NCBI RefSeq assembly: GCF_910592395.1
Contig: NC_088323.1
Span: 4,838,001-4,898,000, forward strand
Direction: 5' to 3'
Source of the DNA: Lineus longissimus
Taxonomy: Eukaryota > Nemertea > Pilidiophora > Heteronemertea > Lineidae
Length of the DNA: 60,000 bases
Shown here: piece after piece, positions 13,301 through 22,300 of the stretch
Numbering within the stretch: position 1 is the stretch's first letter
How the letters are laid out: each line of letters begins with the position of its first letter
Notes under the pieces: generated by a model
What the model saw: only the letters and a program-made list of their open reading frames with translations
The model's database searches: none
Told to the model about the DNA's origin: nothing
Position numbers and translations under genes: made by a program

Positions 13301-16300
13301 TCGAATGTCATGCCATGACTCTGCTTCTTTATCGCGTCGAGTTGTCCCTTCATACTCCGCACGGCCTCCTGATGCTGAGTCTTCTCTATTTCTAACTCCG
13401 TCTTCATGAGTTCTAACTGGCTGGAATGTCTGTTCTGCATAGTGGCTTGGAGGGCATCGATCTGACTTTTCAGTTCATCCTGGAACAGGAATTCCCTTAT
13501 TAGTGGACACTTCTTGGGGCAGGACATCCTCATTATAACAGACAGTGACTTTTGTCCCAAAAGGGTCATTGGTGTATGATTTGACCTCTGTAATCAGCAC
13601 ACCTCCCTTTTATGGGCAGAGTCTGTCAGTCCTCATGGTGTTAATGGCTTTAGCTTTAACACACACCCGGAAATCACTGGAACACCTGGTTACCTTTACC
13701 TCCTAATCTCTCCTTTTCAAAGGGGTGTATGTTAAGGATAGCCTAACTAGCAATATCAAATAATTATCGATGAGCATACTCACTGCATATTCATTTTTCA
13801 AGTATTGCAATTCTTCATCGTGAGCATCGTTCATCCGGTTCCTGAGACGGTCGAATATTTGTTGTTCAGCAGGGTCAAGGTTGTCTCGCAACTGACTGAT
13901 GGCCTGCAAAACAAATCATAAACAATGATGATCATTACTTTTCAGCCCAACTCAAACATTTCCCTTTTTAGCAGTTACACTCTTGGAGGCAACGCACTGC
14001 ACTCTAGTTTTACACCAACTGTGGCCTGATTGCTCGACTTTGATACAAACTGGGGATGTTTTTCTTTCAAATTCATTTACCTCTTCATGCTTGGTCTTGA
14101 TGCGAGCCAGCATATCGTCTCTCTCCGCGCTCACAGCCGGCATGGTCGCGTTGACAAGCTGCCGTTCTTTGTCAAGTTCTTGTTTCAAGGTCTCCACCTG
14201 CTGCTCATACTCAGTCTTCAGTCCGTCCAACTGGAAAGAGGAAATAAAGAAAAAACGTAAGAACGGGAATGAAAATCGCATTGATAGTCGTCATCTGACT
14301 TGAAAGGTTTAATAACAATGCAACTTCCTGAAAATGAAAACTCTTTAACTCACTGGTTGCTCAATGAGGAAATTCGTATTACAGTGCTTATAATCAACTG
14401 ATGCGGGAAGTCGACAGTGCTGAAAGGAGTAATGATATGTGACTCGCTCTACCAAAACTAGGCGCTTGTCGCATCTGAACTCGACAGGTTGATACGGACT
14501 TGTTGTTCATTTCCCTATTGTAGACCTTTTGTGAAATCTATTACAAACTGATTTGGTCACATTTCACAAAAGGTCTACAATAGGGAAATGAACAACAAGT
14601 CCGTATCAACCTGTCAAGTTCAGATGCGACAAGCGCCTAGTTTTGGTAGAGCGGGTCACATATGTTATAAAGACCATGTGCTAGTTTAGACAGGACTATA
14701 TGCCTAAAGTTTCTGCTCATGAAATCCTACAGACGAGATGAATCTTCATGGACGATCCCCAAGTATGTGACAGCAGCGATGCAGCTTTCCTCTCTCTGAT
14801 GAGGACTGTGATATGATATCACACTATTTATAATCAGATGCATCGCACAGGATATTTGAATTGTTAGTAATGATCCAGAGTATCAAGTCACCCCAGGGCT
14901 GTACCAGTTACCACGTCATGTCACTCAGAGCAAAGCTATGATACCGCACTATTCATAATCAGATGCATCGCATGCAGGATATTTGAATCAGCAGGAACAG
15001 TCATAGATATCAAGTCGCCCCAGAGCTGTACCAAGGTTCCATGACCCTCAGAGCAAACCTATCACATCACCCAGCAAACTGAATCGAAGAACGAGGGGTC
15101 ATGCTCACGCAGGAAATTAGAATTGTTACTTAAGCAATTTTGATGAAAACATCCCCAGGCAATGCAACTCGCATGCAACCGCACCAAGGACACGTTGGTG
15201 TAAAAAGGTTTTCCGTGTTTGATGACTGATAGTAATCAATGAAGCTTTTCTGTGCTGGAATTTCAGTTTTATGTATTTACCAGTGCTGCGGTGTTATGAT
15301 TTTGAAATAGACTATGGGTTCAACTTCAAGGACTAAGGACAAGAGACCTCACGGTCAGATAGCTTTGCTGCGGTGCTTCTTATACCAAGGAAGTTTTGTT
15401 CAATAGTGCCTACATGGTGATGGGTAGAACATGTATGCCTTGCAGCTAGCAAAAGGAAGAAGCATTTACCTTCAAGAAATATCACTGACCCAGGTATTCA
15501 TCCTGGTTAAATTATCACTATAGGACGTATATTCCACTAATTCTTCGGTTCTTGGTCAATCAAAATATTCACTAGACAAATGACAGCAAGTTAGCAAATG
15601 AACCACATTGCAGCAACATAAGGTACAGAGTGAGCAACCATGACTAACGCCCTCCGTGGTAGACCAAAGTTGTGAAACACAGTAACACCCCTGAAATACT
15701 CCTGGATCGCATGACTGACCACAGCCTAATCTGATGATTTGCGTTTACGACAAATATGATTATTTTGACTCATATTTAGTGGGAAGCCTCCCCTTGTTCT
15801 AGGCCTGGGGTTCAGGGATACTTGGACACTTGATAGTATAATGAGGCATTCAGCGATCATGTTTTTAAGGCAAGTAAACACAAACAATCAATTGTTTTAG
15901 GAAATTAGTTGTGTTTTTAAGAATACGGCAACAATGAAGAGGAAAGGGGGTTAGTATGAACCTCCTGCTGGTAAGGAGGGACTTCAATGCGTCTTGGAGC
16001 TGGACTGAGTGGGCCAATACAATGCTGGTCTTTTCAGTATGATATCAACATGGGTCCAGTACTTCAACATTTGCAATGGTCTGTTTACAGTGACACACCT
16101 AATCCAGTGGCCTGAAGTCTCTCATTGCTTCAGAAAATACTTTCTATTTCTGGACATAATTGTCACTGATGATCATTTGTGATCATGAAAGTGAATATGT
16201 TCTACTCCGACACGAGTTATCTGATCACAACCATGAAAAGCATTCAAAAGAAATTCTGTTCTTTGCAAATCTAAGTTTTGTTGAAAGATTCAATCTGCTT

Positions 16301-19300
16301 AGCCATTCCTCAAACTGACAAAGTGAATAGAATAATCTATTTCAGTTCACGAGGCTCACCAATAGTGACCCGAAATACCATCTGCCAAACAAATTTCTTA
16401 TTGATAAAATACTGAAGAGATTTCAATCATAGCCTTCAATAATCCTTTAGTATATACTTTATTTTGTACAGACTTCTTCTTGAATGGGATTCCTACCGGC
16501 TTTACTAATATCGTACTAATCTGAATGGGCATGCACACAAAGTACATTGAAATTCCTAAAGGGGAGTTTTTTATATGAAGTCAAATACTTAAGTATTGAA
16601 TATGATCTTAAATAAACATGGCCACACTGGTAGCTTACATGCAGTATGTTCAATGAAAGTTCGATTCAGCCATGTCTAACTTCCAACAGATTTAAGCAGC
16701 CCGCTTCATATCAAATTATGACATGAATTGGATGACTATTCTAAATAATTGCCCTGATATCCATCAGGCTGACTACTCAGTGCTCCCCTGAAACAACCTC
16801 AGCAACTCGACCATCTACCAAATCTCTCAATCAACACGCCAAACAACAGCAGATTAATCAACACAGGTAACTTAATGAATCCTTCAAAACTATATCACAT
16901 CAGATATTTCATAACAATATATTCCTTTCACAAAACGACAGCACAATAAATGAGAACCTCTTAATGAATTCCTGATATCAACAAAATCCTCCAGTTTCCC
17001 CAATCTAAGACCGGTTCTGAATAGTCAATTCAAAGCCTATGTAATAGTCGTTCGATGCGGTTTGACATCCTCACTATCACCAGACAATTGGTTGGCAACA
17101 CCATAAAGTATTACATTAAATGAAAGCAGTCACTGATGTCAGTCAATGATTGATCGAAATGGTCAGAAACACATTTGTTGCTTTTATTTATACGAGGTAA
17201 TGGAATTGAATAGATCGGCTAGTAAAAGGCTTGTGATGGTTACCATTGAGACCATTGTTCTTGTGACAACCACTGTGAGGCTGATGGAGATACTTAATTG
17301 GAGGGGGGGGGGGCGGCCAGTATCACAATTTTCTCATTTCTTTCACTCAGTCTATACTTACCTTATGAGCGGAGAGCTCAAACATAATCCCATCGGGTAA
17401 CCAGCTGATCACTAGGCCATCCATTGCCTCCATACCAACCAACTGCATAGCATTAATCTTAAACATGGTGGCACCTTCTTACATCACTCCTGGTTGCCAC
17501 TCCAAAGAATACCCGAAAACAGTTATTTCCATTACTATAGCCATCCATCAGGTCTGAGCACTCAGTTCTGAGATTGCATAGCACATAGTCTCATTTCTTT
17601 AGTGCCTTTAAATGGTATTTTGTAAGCTTTTTGGGGTTATCGTCATCCCGGTCCCCACAGAAAGCTTTCTGGGATTTGAAGGAGCTGTTGCAACTTGAAA
17701 ACGGTCATTCCAACTCGACCAGTAGAGGAACCAAGCAGAGACCAAGCAAGGATTCAAACCCACAACCTCTTGATCATGAGGCGGAAGCCCTACCGCTGCC
17801 CCAGAACGCCATTCAGCATCAACTTGACTTGCCAATACAAAACCCCTTTATGGTAGGTATACACATCAATTGACTGATGATAAATATTCAATCAAATTGG
17901 CGATATACCTGGGGAAAATATTGATTAATGTCAATCTTCTATATCCGGACGTTTAATCAGGATTTGGTAAATATAGCATTTATAGAGGCCACACGACGAT
18001 CTGTGACGGTCCATTCTGTGCAGATAGTGCTTCAGCTAAAAATCTGAAATGGCAGAATCTAATGTAAGGTATGTAAGGTCCTCAAGAATTGCATGAAACA
18101 TGGAAGTATTGATATAATCTTGTTTACAAAAGCTCTCAATCCCAAGCTCTCAAACTTTAGCAGATCATCACATTCTAGATTCTGACTTGGATCATCAAAA
18201 TAGTTTGAAATCCTAGAGCAACGTATCCTCCTTATATATCTCACAAGATACATCCAAGACAGCGCATTTCTTGCTTGAAACGAGAATCCTTAATCCAAAA
18301 GCATTAGTTTAACTTTTCCCACACAAAGTGAACCTTATCTTGAGTTGTATTCCTGGGTATAGTTTCTTAGACAATCTGAAACTGATCCAAAATCTAGAAA
18401 ACAACGATATCACACAACAACTCCGTACAAAATCCAAAGTAGAAATCACCAAGAAGACTAAAGCAGTCGCCGAGACAAAAGAATATATGCACCAGAGTTT
18501 AGCCAATCAAAGACCACTGGCAAGATTTGGCCGGAGAATTACATTAGTAATCATCGTCAATAATTAAAAACGTTGTGTATGATGATATCCTGGCACGAAC
18601 ATAGAAAAATCCAAAGCTTAGACTCAACGCTGGGCATGCAGGGCTCTGGTGAGGAACTCCTATCACACCGTGACCCAAGAACAGCTGAGCTTGGAAGTCC
18701 TTTCATATCAACGCCAACCTAGAAACCAAAATGCGCCCGAATCCAAGATCTGCAACCAGAATGATCACACTTCCATCTCCGATAAACTCAAAATAATCAT
18801 CACCTGGGCCGAAAATTGACCAGCTGAATATATGATATGAAAATTATTTTGATTGTTTGTGACAAAATCCACCAAAACACACACTCCCAGCCTACATGTC
18901 GCTGTTTTGACTACATTTGTCAATTCCATGCAAGCGCTACCATTTCAATATATTTTGGTCCGTGTGCTGGAATCTCAAATTTTATTGACTGGTACAAGTA
19001 TATATTGTAGTAGCGCAAAGTAGAAAATCAATGGGTTTAGCACTCGGCCTGGCTGGTGCTGGTCGATATTTCTGGTGACTTCTCAGTGTCACTTGGGGGA
19101 TTGGAATGGGATTTTGGTTACCTGGGCCTTTGATGAGGATGTTGGGCCGTTTACTTGGGGGCCAATTTGCCCCCAAGTGCCCAACATGCCCTCACAGGAC
19201 ATGCATACAACGACAAGTGGCTGTTACATAGTTTGAGCATTCATGGTCTTCACATGGAAGCGAGCGTTAATCATTCAGAAATGTCATATCTGCGATTGAT

Positions 19301-22300
19301 TATGTTAATTAGTAATTAGTTTAATCAATAAAACTTATAGAAAGAAGATGAGCGATGCCGCTCAAGGTGACAAGGCCATATGTATACAGCAGTATACATG
19401 CTACAGGATTCTGGACACATAGACCCTTTAAATTCTGTAGCACTCATATTTTTAAAGCTCTGTTTTGCCCTCATTCCCTGTCAATTGTAATAAACTAACA
19501 TGGTTAATTAAAGGATCATCCCACTTACCACTTAATCCCTGGTCTATCCTGAAACCTTTCAGCAGAACTCAGATGAGCTACTCAATCAGCTCTGCAACCA
19601 TAGCAGAGCATACCTGACTGGTACACATTTATAAAGCTGGGTGGAGTACATCCTGAACTTTAAACATAGCCGGGTACATCTTGATGAGATGCAAAAACCT
19701 TCGTGGTCAAGATGGGTGGAGTAAGTCATGTCAGACAAAGAGACTTACCTAGAGGCTCACGCAGACTCTGAGTTTCGAAACAGGGACCCCTTGACCGTGA
19801 GCCAAGAATGGAGTTACCCAAGTCCTCACCAGCTCCACTGTCCGAAGGAACAGACCAACGAACCAAAGCGATTACGAAATCTACTTACCTCATCAACTTG
19901 AAAGCTTCCTAGCATCACAAACGCCATTTTGAGATGTTTACTAATTACTATAACCCTCTCAGGAGTAATTAGCTAATTTAACAGTAATCCCATCCTGATT
20001 TGATATATCCAAAGACTTCACACCAAATGACCCAAGATGTTCCGACGTGTCATTTATCATACCCTTTAGCGGAATAGAACACACAGTCCTACAATATAGC
20101 GTTGTCCGCACCACAACTGAATATATCCGGCCGGTGGATTGAAATTCGGGTCGGCAGCTCTCAAAGGCCTTGAGAACAGGAATACTAAGCCACAAAGTGA
20201 TCAAAGACAGATGAAAGCAGGTGCATGCTAGTATGGCCTCAAATTAATGGAACGGGACCAAGTCATTTGAATACTACTGGTATTGAGTTAGTGCCGTAAG
20301 ACCCCCTTTGTACAAAATGATATCGATTCCAGCAGAACTCTTTAATTTTCCTACAAAACTTATTTCCTTTGAGGTTTTATGTGTATGGCTTCGATATCAA
20401 GGATTCCTCTATACAACGATTGGTTTCTTAAGAGGTTCCTTGTGTTCGGAATGGAGAGGTTCGATTGAGTATTCAGATTTAGCAGAATGGCACATGTCGA
20501 GGTATTTGATTCAGAAAATTGTTGTTTAGTGTGATAACAATATCATGAATGGTCAGGCTCTAACTGTTGTGGCTTTAGGCCGTGAATATGTAAAGAACTG
20601 TCAGATATGGGATCGAGGAGGGTGAGATCGAAAGGGGAATGGTGTTGTCTTGCAACGTTGGAGACGTCTCAAGTTCTTAGAAGAATGTAGGAGCAAGGAC
20701 AACATATGCTCAAACTACCACCAAAGGGTACGAATGTTGGGACCAGTCGATTTGTAAAATGGATCGCTTTCAAGTTGCTAAAACCTTTAGGAAACTCCAG
20801 TGAAAGGATCACAATAACCTTTTGTGAAAATATTCCTTCTCGCTGAAAAGTCGACAAGAGCAATGTTAGTCTACATATTGGACAGCTTAGGCCTGAGTAA
20901 TTAGACTTTTAGACAAGGGTCCTTAACCCGTGAATGGCCACTCAAGAGCAAATGAAAATACTAGAGACAAACAAATTACTTGTCAAAATATCTCAGCACT
21001 GTCTTGACCGCTACCCTCTAACACTTGCACAGAAGTTTCTGACCCTTAAAACCATCTTGAACCCACTTTCACCAATACGCTTTTACACCTTCTGACATCT
21101 TCCACCAGTAAACCTAATAAAGATCGCTAAAAATAAACCTTCCACTCTTCCACGCCTGATCTGATCCACCAAATACCAACTGATTTTGTCAAAAGATGAA
21201 TTTCTTACCATTCCAGCTTCCAGTTTTCTCTTTTGCAGTTACAAGCAAGTTTGTCACTGTAAGTTAAGGGAGTGACTGTGCAACAATGTCAATGACTTCA
21301 AATTCCTCCCCCCCAAGCTTTGACTTATTACATCCTGAAGTGTCACGTTGGCGCCAACCGTCGAACTATTTCAGACATTTGTGACATCAGTGAAGTGGTC
21401 AGAGACAGTTGATGACAGGGGTGAAGAACATTTGCTGGCAAACGACCGGAAAAGACGTATTAAACAGGACATATGGTGTGCTAATCCAGTAAATTGCTCG
21501 TCAATGACAAAAGTGATTGGATAAGTCTGACCGCCTCCCACCTTATTTAGATAGAAATCAGAGAAGGAGTCACAGACTAACACTGAAACAGAGGAAAAAT
21601 TACAGAAATTACCGGAAATGCCGATCACGGGTGGGGTTTCTGTAGGCTAACTGACTTGATTAACTGTTAAGTAAAAGTTTAAGAAAGATAAGGGTCCCAA
21701 TTTGTTTCAGTTATACGGTCTACAGGGTGAGAAAAATTCTTCCAAGCAGAATAAATTGACGATTTGTATAATTTTACCGCGCAAACTTGGCAAGTGTACA
21801 GCAAAAGTTTGATGAGTCCAGGTACATGTTTAACGAAGATAAGGACTTTGGGGGCACTTCACAACTCTTAAGTACCGAAACCATCTAACTACTACTTCTG
21901 CCTACTCTCCCCAAACAAAGGGCCTAGCATACCACCAGATTAGGGTTCACCAACTTAAGAATTTAATTCCATGTGACAGTAAAAAGCTAAAATACACAAT
22001 CATCAACAGCGTATAAAACATTAACACGTCTCAATGGGACTTGTTACAAGGTTTGAAACCAACAATTTTTATTTGACCGCAAATGGATCCTCTTCAAAGA
22101 TTATGCAGATTTACCAAACTTGGCACCAAGAAACCTGACTAGATGATTCTAATTGTACACTTGTTTACAAACACACTAGACTTAACGCTTCGGTTTTTAT
22201 CATTGTGACACTTGAACTGGGATTGTGACTTGAGACTTGTCAAGCACCCCAATGCCCAAACAGAAATTGTCCCAGAAGCGTCCAAATTGCCAAAACCAAA

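Noticed and set aside
17608-17835. 75-codon minus-strand ORF
   Set aside because: Runs through the tRNA-derived SINE; the reading frame is a by-product of the repeat.
21209-21211. Further first exon (ATG directly at a GTAAGA donor)
   Set aside because: One codon only and no other support.
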